A DNA stretch of 64,000 nt from Amycolatopsis vastitatis (GCF_002234595.1 NZ_NMUL01000016.1:1-64000); one strand, 5' to 3'. Shown: positions 8,094-16,832, counted from the first letter of the stretch. A program made the numbers and translations. Notes: generated from the letters alone by a model not told the origin.

Positions 8094-9686
8094 ATGAAGT
8101 GGAAGACACGACTCGGCGCCGGGGTCACCGCCCTCGCCGCCGTGCTGGGTGTCGTGAGCGCGCCGACCGCAAGCGCGACCACGCTCGCCGCGCCGGACAT
8201 CTCGCTGGCCAACGTCAAGACCCACCTCAACCAGCTGCAGACCATCGCGAACAACAACGGCGGGACGCGCTCGGCCCGCGGCGGCGGCTACGCGGCCTCG
8301 GTGTCCTATGTGGAAAACCTGCTCAAGAACGCCGGGTACACGACGACGCGGCAGACCTGCACCAGCTGCCTCGGGCAGTCGCAGAACCTGATCGCGGAGT
8401 GGCCGCAGGGCGACGCGAGCCAGGTGATCATGCTCGGCGCGCACCTCGACAGCGTGAGCGCCGGCCCCGGCATCAACGACAACGGCTCGGGCAGCGCGTC
8501 GATCCTCGAAGTCGCGCTGACGCTGGCCCGCACCAACCCCGCGATGGCCAAGCGCGTCCGCTTCGGCTGGTGGGCCGACGAGGAGTCCGGCCTGGTCGGC
8601 TCGAAGTACTACGTCAACAACCTGCCGGGCGCCGAGCGCACGAAGATCAAGACCTACCTCAACTTCGACATGATCGGCTCCAAGAATTGGGGCTACTTCG
8701 TCTACGACGACGTCGCTTCGGTCAAGGCGATCTTCGACGAGTACTTCTCCTCGATCGGCATCCCGACCGAAGGGGACAGCGAAGGCGACGGCCGGTCCGA
8801 CCACGCGTCCTTCAAGAGCGCGGGCATCCCGGTCGGCGGCCTGGCCACCGGCGCCGGCGACGTCAAGAGCTCGGCGCAGGCGCAGAAGTGGGGCGGCACG
8901 GCGGGTTCGCCGTTCGACAACTGCTACCACCGCGCCTGCGACACGACGGCGAACATCCCGGACGCGCCGCTGGAGAAGAACAGTGACGCCATCGGCTACG
9001 CGCTCTGGAAGCTGGCTGTCGCCGCGCCGCAGGGCAACGACTTCTCGGTCGCGGTGAACCCGACGTCCGGGACTGTCCAACCCGGACAGTCGCTCCAGGT
9101 CGCGGTGAGCACCACGACGACGTCCGGCTCGGCGCAGTCCGTCACGCTGTCGGCGAGCGGTCTGCCGGCGGGCGCGACGGCGACGTTCAACCCGGCGACG
9201 ATCTCCTCGGGCGGCTCCTCGACGCTGACCATCACGACGTCGTCGAGCACGCCGACCGGCACCTTCCCGGTCACGGTGACTGCCGACGGCGCGAACGCCG
9301 ACCACACGGCGTCGTTCTCGCTCGGGGTCGGCAGCTCGTCGTGCGCCCCGGTGACCACCTCGACGCGGCTGGACATCCCGGACTACCCGGGTGCCGCGGT
9401 CAGCAGCACGGCGAACGTCGGCTGCGCGCGCAACGCGTCCGGCACCACGAAGGTCGAGGTGCACATCACCCACACCTACCGCGGTGACCTGGTCATCGAC
9501 CTCGTCGCCCCGGACGGCACGGCGTACCGGCTGAAGAACTCCAGCAGCGACTCGACGCCGAACCTCGACACCACCTACACCGTCAACGCCTCTTCGGAAG
9601 CCGCGAACGGCGCGTGGAAGCTGCAGATCAAGGACGTCGGCCCGGCCGACACGGGTTACCTGTCCTCCTGGACGCTGACCGTCTGA
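8094..9686 (+). CDS. Secreted M28 aminopeptidase with Ig-like and P-domain C-terminus
   Basis: 530 residues. Signal peptide about 1-29 ending ASA. Peptidase M28 zinc and catalytic residues are visible: His117 and Asp119 (GAHLDS), Asp129 (GINDNGSG), Glu163-Glu164 (DEESG) and His279 (CYHRACDT). This resembles Streptomyces griseus-type aminopeptidase. Residues about 313-410 are Ig-like and 420-530 a P-domain, nearly the same as in the upstream M4 protease. Probably co-transcribed with it (28 bp apart), pairing an endoprotease with an exopeptidase for extracellular peptide use. Confidence 0.93.
   Translation: MKWKTRLGAGVTALAAVLGVVSAPTASATTLAAPDISLANVKTHLNQLQTIANNNGGTRSARGGGYAASVSYVENLLKNAGYTTTRQTCTSCLGQSQNLIAEWPQGDASQVIMLGAHLDSVSAGPGINDNGSGSASILEVALTLARTNPAMAKRVRFGWWADEESGLVGSKYYVNNLPGAERTKIKTYLNFDMIGSKNWGYFVYDDVASVKAIFDEYFSSIGIPTEGDSEGDGRSDHASFKSAGIPVGGLATGAGDVKSSAQAQKWGGTAGSPFDNCYHRACDTTANIPDAPLEKNSDAIGYALWKLAVAAPQGNDFSVAVNPTSGTVQPGQSLQVAVSTTTTSGSAQSVTLSASGLPAGATATFNPATISSGGSSTLTITTSSSTPTGTFPVTVTADGANADHTASFSLGVGSSSCAPVTTSTRLDIPDYPGAAVSSTANVGCARNASGTTKVEVHITHTYRGDLVIDLVAPDGTAYRLKNSSSDSTPNLDTTYTVNASSEAANGAWKLQIKDVGPADTGYLSSWTLTV
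9330..9683 (+). repeat. P-domain coding cassette duplicated from the neighbouring gene
   Basis: This stretch closely matches 7709-8062 of the upstream protease gene, including long runs with only single-base differences (for example 7803-7870 against 9424-9491). The similarity extends back, more weakly, through the Ig-like segment (about 7420 and 9040). The upstream copy has one extra codon. Confidence 0.85.
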
Positions 9687-9693
9687 CCGGCTG

Positions 9694-9724
9694 ACCGGGG
9701 TGCCCCTCACCGGGGCACCCCGGT
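9694..9724 (+). terminator. Hairpin after the protease operon
   Basis: Stem ACCGGGGTGCCCC (9694-9706) pairs perfectly with GGGGCACCCCGGT (9712-9724) around a 5-nt loop, beginning 8 bp after the M28 stop. It separates the peptidase pair from the chitinase gene. Confidence 0.8.
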
Positions 9725-9810
9725 TGTCTAGACCACCCGATCGTCGGTAGCCAGGGGTTTCCCGCGGCTCCTATCGTGGGCGAACGCCCCTCAACGACGA
9801 TGGATCCCGT

Positions 9811-10854
9811 ATGCGAACCCGTTGGCTCGGAACCCTTCTGACGGCATTGCTCGCCGTCCCGCTGCTGGTGACGGCGCCCGCGCAGGGGGCGGTGCAGGCC
9901 GACACCTGCGCGGTGAAGTCGCGGCCCGCCGGGAAGGTCCTCCAGGGGTACTGGGAGAACTGGGACGGCGCCGCGAACGGCGTCCACCCCGGCCTGGGCT
10001 GGGTCCCGATCACCGACAGCCGCATCGCGCAGCACGGCTACAACGTCGTCAACGCCGCCTTCCCGGTGATCCGCTCCGACGGGACCGTGCTGTGGGAGAA
10101 CGGGATGGACGCCGGTGTCAAGGTGTCCACGCCCGCCGAAATGTGCGCCGCGAAGGCCGCGGGCGCGACGATCCTGCTGTCCATCGGCGGCGCGGCCGCC
10201 GGGATCGACCTGTCCTCGTCCGCGGTGGCCGACCGGTTCGTCGCCACGGTCGTGCCGATCCTCAAGCAGTACAACTTCGACGGGATCGACATCGACATCG
10301 AGACCGGGCTGACGAACAGCGGGAACATCAAGACCCTCTCGGCGTCGCAGGCGAACCTGATCCGCATCATCGACGGCGTGCTCGCGAAGATGCCGTCGAA
10401 CTTCGGGCTGACCATGGCACCCGAAACCGCGTACGTGACCGGCGGCAGCATCGCCTACGGCTCGATCTGGGGCGCGTACCTGCCGATCGTCAAGAAGTAC
10501 GCGGACAACGGCCGGCTGTGGTGGCTGAACATGCAGTACTACAACGGCTCGATGTACGGCTGCCACGGCGACTCGTACCAGGCCGGGACCGTGCAGGGCT
10601 TCACCGTGCAGACGCAGTGCCTGAACCAGGGCCTGGTCGTGCAGGGCACGACGATCCGCGTCCCCTACGACAAGCAGGTCCCCGGCCTGCCCGCGCAGCC
10701 CGGCGCGGGCGGCGGGTACATGTCACCCAGCCTGGTTTCCCAGGCGTGGCGCTCGGTTCCGGGCCTGAAGGGCCTGATGGACTGGTCGATCAACTGGGAC
10801 GGCTCGAAGGGCTGGACGTTCGGCAACAACGTGAAGTCGTTGCAAGGCCGCTAG
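9811..10854 (+). CDS. Secreted GH18 chitinase
   Basis: 347 residues. Signal peptide about 1-28 ending in an AQG/A region. The GH18 catalytic signature FDGIDIDIE spans 156-164, with Glu164 as the expected acid/base and Asp160/Asp162 also present. The chain is one catalytic domain with no binding module. It belongs with the two secreted peptidases in an extracellular degradation cluster but has its own upstream hairpin, so is probably a separate transcript. Its TAG stop overlaps the TAG of the opposite gene at a shared CTAG. Confidence 0.92.
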   Translation: MRTRWLGTLLTALLAVPLLVTAPAQGAVQADTCAVKSRPAGKVLQGYWENWDGAANGVHPGLGWVPITDSRIAQHGYNVVNAAFPVIRSDGTVLWENGMDAGVKVSTPAEMCAAKAAGATILLSIGGAAAGIDLSSSAVADRFVATVVPILKQYNFDGIDIDIETGLTNSGNIKTLSASQANLIRIIDGVLAKMPSNFGLTMAPETAYVTGGSIAYGSIWGAYLPIVKKYADNGRLWWLNMQYYNGSMYGCHGDSYQAGTVQGFTVQTQCLNQGLVVQGTTIRVPYDKQVPGLPAQPGAGGGYMSPSLVSQAWRSVPGLKGLMDWSINWDGSKGWTFGNNVKSLQGR

Positions 10855-11654
10855 GAGGCACCGGCCGGGATGGGGTCGTTGTACTCGCCCGGCGGGCCGG
10901 CGTACTCACGGTCGCCGTCCGGGAACGGCCACGGGTTCGGGACGCAGCCGTGCAGCCCCAGAGTCTGCTGCTCCATCACCGGCGCCGGGCGTCCCGGCCC
11001 CGGGCACAGCTCGTGGCCCTGGCCGAGCCGGTGCCCGGTTTCGTGGGTGACCATGTACTGGCGGTAGACGTCGATCGGGGCGCCGTAGTTCGGGACGGCG
11101 TTGGCCCAGCGGGCGACGTTGAGCACGACGTTGCTGCCGTTGCGGCAGGACGTGTAGCCGTCCGGGGTGCCGCCGCACAGCTTGTCGCGGCTGGCCGGGG
11201 TCGCCAGGTAGATGGTGAAGTCGGCGGCGTCTTCGGGCCCGACCTGCTGCAGCCGCCACTGGCCACCGGCGGTCCAGCCACGCGGGTCGCCGAGGATCCC
11301 GCGGATCTGCCGGGCGAAGTCGACGGGCCCGACGCCGTCGATGTCGGTCTCCAGCGCGATCCGGTAGCGCAGGAGCCTGCCCCGGGTGCCGGCGACCTCG
11401 TCGCTGCCCGGGGTGAACATCCACTGGCCGGATCCGGTCTGCGGGAACGTGATGGCGACCTCGACGGGCGCGGGCTGCACGACGGGCTCACGTTCGGCGG
11501 GCGGCGGCGCGACCGAGGTGGCGTCCCCGATGGCGGTGACGATCGGACCGGCCGCGGGCGCGGCGACGGGTTGCCCTTCGCAGGCGGCCAAGGCCCCGCA
11601 CACCGCCACGGCGAGCACGGCGACGGCCGCGGCCCGTCTCGCGCTTTTCGGCAT
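10851..11654 (-). CDS. DUF3152 lipoprotein, predicted metallopeptidase-like
   Basis: 267 residues. A lipoprotein signal with LAAC lipobox near residue 24 is followed by a low-complexity linker. The C-terminal half carries HETGHRLGQGHELC, an extended HExGHxxGxxHxxC metal site typical of DUF3152 and reminiscent of metzincins; activity is unproven. ATG at 11654 has AGGAGG 4 bp upstream; a 33-residue in-frame extension without a site is rejected. Convergent with the chitinase. Confidence 0.85.
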   Translation of the reverse strand: MPKSARRAAAVAVLAVAVCGALAACEGQPVAAPAAGPIVTAIGDATSVAPPPAEREPVVQPAPVEVAITFPQTGSGQWMFTPGSDEVAGTRGRLLRYRIALETDIDGVGPVDFARQIRGILGDPRGWTAGGQWRLQQVGPEDAADFTIYLATPASRDKLCGGTPDGYTSCRNGSNVVLNVARWANAVPNYGAPIDVYRQYMVTHETGHRLGQGHELCPGPGRPAPVMEQQTLGLHGCVPNPWPFPDGDREYAGPPGEYNDPIPAGAS

Positions 11655-11712
11655 GGGTCCTCCTGCGGCTTCACGTATCCCCAGGGAATACGGCCCGCGG
11701 CGGAGAAAAGTT

Positions 11713-11743
11713 GCGGTGACGTCCGATCCCGGAGCGTCACCGC
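11713..11743. promoter_or_regulatory. Inverted repeat upstream of the DUF3152 lipoprotein gene
   Basis: GCGGTGACG (11713-11721) and CGTCACCGC (11735-11743) form a perfect 9-bp inverted repeat with a 13-bp spacer, about 59 bp before the lipoprotein start. It could be an operator or a 5'-UTR hairpin; nothing distinguishes these. Confidence 0.35.
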
Positions 11744-11781
11744 AGCTCAGCACCCCCGAGTGTGACGACCGCCACTCGAGC

Positions 11782-12840
11782 TCAGGTCAGGAACGTGCGG
11801 AGGACGTCGGTGACCTGGCGGATCTCCGCGATCCGGACGTTCTCCTGCTTCGTGTGCGCCAGCGTCGGGTCGCCCGGGCCGAAGTTCACCGCCGGCATGC
11901 CGCGCGCCGCGAAGCGCGCGACGTCCGTCCACCCCAGCTTCGCCGCCGCCCGCCCGCCCGCGGCCGCCACCAGTTCCGCCGCCGCCGGCGCGGACAGGCC
12001 CGGCAGCGCACCCGGCGAAAGGTCCACGACGGACAGTTCGAAACCGTCGAACACCTCGCGCAGGTGCCGCTCGGCCGCCGCCGGGTCGCGGTCCGGGGCG
12101 AACCGGTGGTTGACCGTCAGGACCGCCGCGTCCGGGACGACGTTGCCCGCCACCCCGCCGCCGACCGCCGTCGCCTGCAGGCCCTCGCGGTAGGTCAGCC
12201 CGTCGATGTCGACGATCCGCGGCTCGTACTCCGCCAGCCGCCGCAGCGGCTCGGCGAGCGCGTGGATCGCGTTCTCGCCCATCCACGCCCGCGCGGTGTG
12301 CGCGCGCTTGCCGGAAAACCGCAGCTCGACGCGCATGGTGCCCTGGCAGCCCGCCTCGATCACGCCGTTCGACGGCTCGCCGACGATCGCCAGGTCACCG
12401 GCCAGCCACTCCGGCAGCTCGCGCTCGATCCGGCCGAGGCCGTTCTTGACCGCTTCGACCTCTTCGTTGTCGTAGAAGACGAAGGTGACGTCGTGCTTCG
12501 GCTCCGGCAGCGTCGCCGCCAGGTGCAGGAAGACCGCGTCGCCGCCCTTCATGTCGACCGTGCCGAGGCCGTGCAGGAACTCGTCGTCGCGGCGCGAAGG
12601 GAAGTTGCCGTTCTCCGGCACGGTGTCGAGGTGCCCGGCGAGCACGACCCGCGACGCGCGGCCGAGGTTCGTCCGCGCGAGAACGGCGTCACCGTTGCGG
12701 ACGACTTCGAGGTGCGGCGCCTGCTTCTCGAGCGCCTCCTGCACGAGGGTGGCGAGTTCGGCCTCCGACCCGGACACGCTGAAGACGTCCACCAGTGCCG
12801 CGGTCAGGTCCACGGGATCGGCGTGCAGGTCGAGACTCAT
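11782..12840 (-). CDS. dapE: Succinyl-diaminopimelate desuccinylase
   Basis: 352 residues, M20 dinuclear-zinc amidohydrolase. Visible are the metal/catalytic motif GHLDTVP, GTVDMKGGDA, the acidic pair YDNEEVE and EPSNGVIEAGCQG. It hydrolyses N-succinyl-LL-diaminopimelate in lysine and peptidoglycan synthesis. ATG at 12840 (MSLDLHADP) is preferred over one three codons upstream. It is divergent from the small lipoprotein by 23 bp, and dapD follows on the other strand. Confidence 0.92.
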   Translation of the reverse strand: MSLDLHADPVDLTAALVDVFSVSGSEAELATLVQEALEKQAPHLEVVRNGDAVLARTNLGRASRVVLAGHLDTVPENGNFPSRRDDEFLHGLGTVDMKGGDAVFLHLAATLPEPKHDVTFVFYDNEEVEAVKNGLGRIERELPEWLAGDLAIVGEPSNGVIEAGCQGTMRVELRFSGKRAHTARAWMGENAIHALAEPLRRLAEYEPRIVDIDGLTYREGLQATAVGGGVAGNVVPDAAVLTVNHRFAPDRDPAAAERHLREVFDGFELSVVDLSPGALPGLSAPAAAELVAAAGGRAAAKLGWTDVARFAARGMPAVNFGPGDPTLAHTKQENVRIAEIRQVTDVLRTFLT

Positions 12841-12863
12841 GCCCGGCACGCTACCGTGAGGGT

Positions 12864-13292
12864 GTGCGTAGGTTCCCGGTCGCCGTGGGCGGCGCGTTGC
12901 TGGTCCTGGTCCTGTCCGGCTGCGGCAACGAGGCGGGCCCGACCCCCAAGCAGGGCGGCGAGCCCGGCCCGGACGCGCTCCCGACCAAGCTGGACGCGCT
13001 GACCGCGGACCAGTGCTACGCGAGCCCGCGCACCCAGCTGCCGAAGGGCTGCGAGAAGTACGTCACGGAGGTGGCGAACGTGCCGGGCGCGGCCCGCAAG
13101 CGCGCGGACGACCGCGACCCGCAGCTGTCCGCCGAGGCCGACGGACTGGAGAAGGCCGTCGGGGAGTTCCGTGGCGCGGGCTGCACCACCGTGCCGTCCC
13201 CCGGCGGCACGTGCTCGCAGGCGCTGGTCGACATCGCCGGGGCGCTCTCGGGCCTGAAGAAGCAGGTAGACGCGCGGCCCACGAGTGGTTGA
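12864..13292 (+). CDS. Small secreted lipoprotein of unknown function
   Basis: 142 residues from GTG at 12864. Residues 1-19 are a lipoprotein signal ending LSGC. The mature part is polar with four further Cys (DQCYAS, GCEKY, GCTTV, GTCSQ), compatible with disulfides outside the membrane. No family recognised. It sits between divergent dapE and dapD, 28 bp before dapD, and may be co-transcribed with it. Confidence 0.75.
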   Translation: MRRFPVAVGGALLVLVLSGCGNEAGPTPKQGGEPGPDALPTKLDALTADQCYASPRTQLPKGCEKYVTEVANVPGAARKRADDRDPQLSAEADGLEKAVGEFRGAGCTTVPSPGGTCSQALVDIAGALSGLKKQVDARPTSG

Positions 13293-13320
13293 TCCACGTC
13301 ACTCCACTACGGTGAAGGCC

Positions 13321-14307
13321 GTGAGCGAGCAGAGCCCGAACCCCGAAACGACCGGCGCCAGCGGCGTCGGGCTGGCCACCGTCACCCCCGGGGGGACGGT
13401 CCTCGACACCTGGTACCCGCACCCCAAGCTGACCGAAGGCGGCGGCACGCCCGGCACCGAGCGGCTCAGCGACGAAGAGGCCACCGAGCTGCTCGGTGAG
13501 GCCGCCGAGGCGCTGCTCGGCCCGGACACCGACCGCGGGGTCGAGGTCGTCGCCGTCCGCACCACGATCGGCAGGCTGGCCGACGCGCCCGCGGACACAC
13601 ACGACATGTACCTGCGGCTGCACCTGCTCTCGCACCGGCTGGTCCGCCCGCACGGCCAGAACCTCGACGGCATGTTCGGCCTGCTGGCCAACGTCGTGTG
13701 GACCAACCACGGCCCGTGCCCGGTCGAAGGCTTCGAGACGACGCGGCTGCGGCTGCGCTCCCGCGGCGCGGTGACCGTCTACAGCGTCGACAAGTTCCCG
13801 CGGATGGTGGACTACGTCCTGCCGTCCGGCGTCCGGATCGGCGATGCCGACCGCGTGCGGCTCGGCGCGCACCTGGCGTCCGGCACCACCGTGATGCACG
13901 AGGGCTTCGTCAACTTCAACGCCGGCACGCTCGGCGCGTCGATGGTCGAGGGCCGCATCTCGGCCGGCGTGGTGGTCGGCGACGGCTCGGACGTCGGCGG
14001 CGGCGCGTCGATCATGGGCACGCTGTCCGGCGGCGGCAAGGAGACGATCTCGCTGGGCGAGCGTTGCCTGATCGGCGCGAACGGCGGCGTCGGGATCTCG
14101 CTGGGCGACGACTCGGTCGTCGAGGCCGGCTTGTACGTGACGGCGGGGACGAAGGTCGTCGTCGAGGGCAAGGTCGTCAAGGCCCGCGAGCTCAACGGCA
14201 TCTCGGGCGCGGTCTTCCGCCGCAACTCGGCGACCGGCGCGGTCGAGGTCGTGCCGCGGACCGGCTCCGGCATCGAGCTGAACGCGATGCTGCACGCCAA
14301 CGACTGA
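13321..14307 (+). CDS. dapD: Tetrahydropyridine-2,6-dicarboxylate N-succinyltransferase
   Basis: 328 residues from GTG at 13321. The C-terminal half is a left-handed beta-helix of hexapeptide repeats (GVRIGDADRVRLGAHLASG region, GASMVEGRISAGVVVGDG region). It matches the actinobacterial DapD type, which succinylates tetrahydrodipicolinate in the DAP pathway. DapE and DapC of the same pathway are in this window, so three steps are clustered though on separate transcripts. Confidence 0.93.
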   Translation: MSEQSPNPETTGASGVGLATVTPGGTVLDTWYPHPKLTEGGGTPGTERLSDEEATELLGEAAEALLGPDTDRGVEVVAVRTTIGRLADAPADTHDMYLRLHLLSHRLVRPHGQNLDGMFGLLANVVWTNHGPCPVEGFETTRLRLRSRGAVTVYSVDKFPRMVDYVLPSGVRIGDADRVRLGAHLASGTTVMHEGFVNFNAGTLGASMVEGRISAGVVVGDGSDVGGGASIMGTLSGGGKETISLGERCLIGANGGVGISLGDDSVVEAGLYVTAGTKVVVEGKVVKARELNGISGAVFRRNSATGAVEVVPRTGSGIELNAMLHAND

Positions 14308-14332
14308 GGTTTGTTCACCTACTATTCATGAG

Positions 14333-15271
14333 GTGACCGCCGGATCGTTGCCTCGCACTCCCGCTGACCTGGGTCTGCCGGACGCGCCCGTCGAGGCGCG
14401 CCCGGCCGATCCGGCGGCCCGTCACGTCCGGGCCAAGCTGGACCGGGAGATCCGCGCCCTGCTCGCCCACGAATCCGGCACGCGCTCGGGCGCCGACCCC
14501 GAGGACCTGCACCAGATGCGCGTCGCCCTGCGGCGGATGCGCAGCGTCCTCAAGCTGTCCGGCACGCTGGTCGGGGACGGTGCCGAGCCGGTGCGCGCGG
14601 AGCTGGGCTGGCTCGGCCAGTCCCTCGGCGAGGTGCGGGACTACGACGTCCTCATCGGGCACCTGCGTGAGGTCATCGCCGGCTTCGAGGTCCGTGACCA
14701 GGCCCCCGGCCGCCGTCTGGTGTCCCGGTTCGTCGCCGAACGCGCGACGGCGAAGCGGCGGCTGACCAGGGCACTGTCCAGCGCCCGTTATTCGACGCTG
14801 CTGCAGGAGGTCAGCCTGCTGACCCGGGAGCGGGACGCGGCCGCCGCGGCGGCGGAGCGGCCGCACGACCTGATCGCCGGGCTGGCGAAGCCGCACCGCA
14901 AGCTCGCGAAGGCCGTCCGCGCGCTGCCCGCCGACCCGCCGGACGACGACCTGCACGCCCTGCGCATCCACGGCAAGAAGCTCCGCTACGCCGCCGAGCT
15001 GGCCCAGACGTCGGCGAAGAAGAAGCAGGCCGCGCGGATCAAGGACCTGCTCAAGGCGACGAAGGACTTCCAGACCGTGCTGGGCGACCACCAGGACGCG
15101 GTGATCGCCGCCGAGCGGATGCGGACGGTGCTCGAGTCCGCCGACGGACCGGTCGGGTTCGTCGCCGGCCGGATCGCCGAGCGCGAGCTGGCCCGCCGCG
15201 CCGAAGCCCGCGCGGCCTGGCGCGACTCCTGGGCAGCGGTCGACGCCGCCGCCAGGGCCCTGCACGCCTGA
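14333..15271 (+). CDS. CHAD domain protein
   Basis: 312 residues, GTG start. Helical and rich in Arg/His/Lys: DLHQMRVALRRMRSVLK near 60 and DDLHALRIHGKKLRYAAEL near 205 are the two conserved histidine-containing helices of CHAD domains, which bind polyphosphate. There is no CYTH domain. Function is inferred as polyphosphate-associated. It follows dapD by 25 bp and ends at a tandem hairpin. Confidence 0.88.
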   Translation: MTAGSLPRTPADLGLPDAPVEARPADPAARHVRAKLDREIRALLAHESGTRSGADPEDLHQMRVALRRMRSVLKLSGTLVGDGAEPVRAELGWLGQSLGEVRDYDVLIGHLREVIAGFEVRDQAPGRRLVSRFVAERATAKRRLTRALSSARYSTLLQEVSLLTRERDAAAAAAERPHDLIAGLAKPHRKLAKAVRALPADPPDDDLHALRIHGKKLRYAAELAQTSAKKKQAARIKDLLKATKDFQTVLGDHQDAVIAAERMRTVLESADGPVGFVAGRIAERELARRAEARAAWRDSWAAVDAAARALHA

Positions 15272-15339
15272 CCGGACGTCATGAACGACTCTTTCATGAC
15301 GTCCGGCGACATGAACGACTCTTTCATGACCTCCGGCGA
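15272..15339. repeat. Tandem 30-bp hairpin repeat acting as bidirectional terminator
   Basis: Two 30-bp units (15280-15309 and 15310-15339) differ at one base. The first hairpin is perfect: CCGGACGTCATGAA (15272-15285) with 15293-15306, 7-nt loop. The second keeps only CATGAA/TTCATG (15310-15328). The element lies exactly between two convergent genes. Its CGTCCGGCG-n-CATGAA core recurs in the hairpin at 23646-23692. Confidence 0.85.
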
Positions 15340-15345
15340 GCTCTC

Positions 15346-16752
15346 TCAGGACATCGACCAGACATAGTTGTCGGGTCGGATCAGCACCCGGCGGCCGCCC
15401 TCGACCTCGTAGGCCGCGTAGGCGTGGCCGCCCTCGTCGACCAGGTCAGTGCCCGTCGCGACGCTGCCCGCGGGCAGGATCCGGTAGCCCTCACCCGGGC
15501 CGTCGCCGAAGACCAGCTCGGTGGCGTGCGGGCCGCGGAACAGCTCGAACAGCCGGACGCGCTTGCCGTTCGCGTCCACCAGCGGCGCGTCCGGCGCGCG
15601 GTCGCCCGGCCGCAGGGACCCCGTGCCCGCCGGCGACAGCGGGCCGCCGCGGTAGGTGATGTCCAGCTGCTGGGTTTCCTCGCCGCGCCGGTCCGCGTCC
15701 TCGTCGCCGTCGACGTACTTCTGCATCAGCCCGGTCGTGATCCCAAGCACCCGGGCGGCGACGGTCCGCCGTTCGATTTCGTAGCTGTCGAGGATCTCCG
15801 GCGAGCCGTCGGCCAGTTTCCAGCCCAGGTTGTAGCCGTCCTGGATGCCGGTGTTCAAGCCCTGGCCGCCGGTCGGCGGGTGGACGTGCGCCGCGTCGCC
15901 GGCCAGGAAGACGCGGCCTTCACGGAACCGCGCCGCGAGCCGCACGTTCGGCCGCCACACCGTCGACCAGGCCAGGTCGGACAGCGTGATGCCGCCGCCG
16001 GTGACCTCGTCGAGCCGGGCCTGCACGGCAGGCAGCGCCGTCTCGGCGTCGAGGTCGCCGTCGCCGAGCGGGGACCCGAACTGGAAGTGCGGGGTGCCCG
16101 GCAGCGGGCTGAACATCATGCCCCGCATCGGGTTGTCCGTCGCGCCGAACCGGTGCCCGTAGCCGCGGTCGAGGCCGTCGGCCCGGACGTCGCCGAGCAG
16201 CATCCGGATCGACTCGTCGGTGGTGCCTTCGAAGGCGATCCCCAGTGCCTTGCGCACGAAGCTCTTGCCGCCGTCGGCGCCGACCAGGTAGGCCGACCGC
16301 ACGGTCTGGCCCGTGCTCAGGGTCGCCGTGACGCCGTCGGCGTCCTGCTCGAACCCGGTCAGCGCGGTGTTCAGCTCGACGCGCACGCCGAACTCGGCCA
16401 GCCGGTCGCGCAGGATGCCCTCGGTCTGCGACTGGCCGAGGAACCACGCCCCCGGGTACGGAGTCGTCGGCGTCGGCTCGACGACGTCGAACATGAAGCG
16501 CTCGTCGACCAGCTTGCCGCCGACGTAGACGCGGGTCGGGACCGGCGCGGCCCCCTGCGCCAGCACCGCGTCGAGCACGCCGAGGTCCTCGAAGACCTCC
16601 ATCGTGCGTGGCTGGAGGCCGTCGCCGCGTGATCCGGCGAAGTACGTCTCGGCCTTGTCGATGATCCGCACCGGGACGTCCCGCCGCGCCAGCTCGATGG
16701 CCAGTGTCAGCCCGGTCGGTCCCGCCCCCGCGATCAGCACCCGTGTGTCCAT
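15346..16752 (-). CDS. FAD-dependent aromatic monooxygenase (class A flavoprotein)
   Basis: 468 residues. Motifs in order: GxGxxG in IAGAGPTGLTLA (residues 7-18), DG motif GADGGKS near 159, and the FAD ribityl-binding GDAAHVHPPTGGQGLN near 280. The C-terminal 90 residues form a thioredoxin-like end as in phenol-hydroxylase/PgaE-type enzymes. It uses NAD(P)H and O2 to hydroxylate an aromatic substrate, possibly a xenobiotic or antibiotic; substrate is unknown. It is divergent from a TetR regulator across an 80-bp spacer with operator repeats, so probably substrate-induced. Confidence 0.88.
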   Translation of the reverse strand: MDTRVLIAGAGPTGLTLAIELARRDVPVRIIDKAETYFAGSRGDGLQPRTMEVFEDLGVLDAVLAQGAAPVPTRVYVGGKLVDERFMFDVVEPTPTTPYPGAWFLGQSQTEGILRDRLAEFGVRVELNTALTGFEQDADGVTATLSTGQTVRSAYLVGADGGKSFVRKALGIAFEGTTDESIRMLLGDVRADGLDRGYGHRFGATDNPMRGMMFSPLPGTPHFQFGSPLGDGDLDAETALPAVQARLDEVTGGGITLSDLAWSTVWRPNVRLAARFREGRVFLAGDAAHVHPPTGGQGLNTGIQDGYNLGWKLADGSPEILDSYEIERRTVAARVLGITTGLMQKYVDGDEDADRRGEETQQLDITYRGGPLSPAGTGSLRPGDRAPDAPLVDANGKRVRLFELFRGPHATELVFGDGPGEGYRILPAGSVATGTDLVDEGGHAYAAYEVEGGRRVLIRPDNYVWSMS

Positions 16753-16765
16753 GTCGCCCTCTCAG

Positions 16766-16794
16766 TGAATTAGGATTCAGTGAATCTTGATTCA
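16766..16794. promoter_or_regulatory. TetR-type operator between monooxygenase and regulator
   Basis: Two palindromes TGAAT-N4-ATTCA at 16766-16779 and 16781-16794, centres 15 bp apart; the inner half-sites also form ATTCA-G-TGAAT. The array is 14-39 bp from the monooxygenase start and 39-67 bp from the TetR start, so binding could repress both genes. Confidence 0.7.
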
Positions 16795-16832
16795 GAATGG
16801 CGCTGCTAGCGTCCCGTGTCAAGGAGGTGACG

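Noticed and set aside
5879..8257. Antisense open frame of 792 residues opposite the M4 protease
   Set aside because: It mirrors a strongly supported gene and results from the high-GC bias; its composition (Arg/Gly/Val) and lack of a ribosome site are typical of a shadow frame.
15346..16752. Monooxygenase as rifampicin monooxygenase
   Set aside because: It shares the general class A flavoprotein motifs but not a specific Rox signature; the substrate cannot be named.
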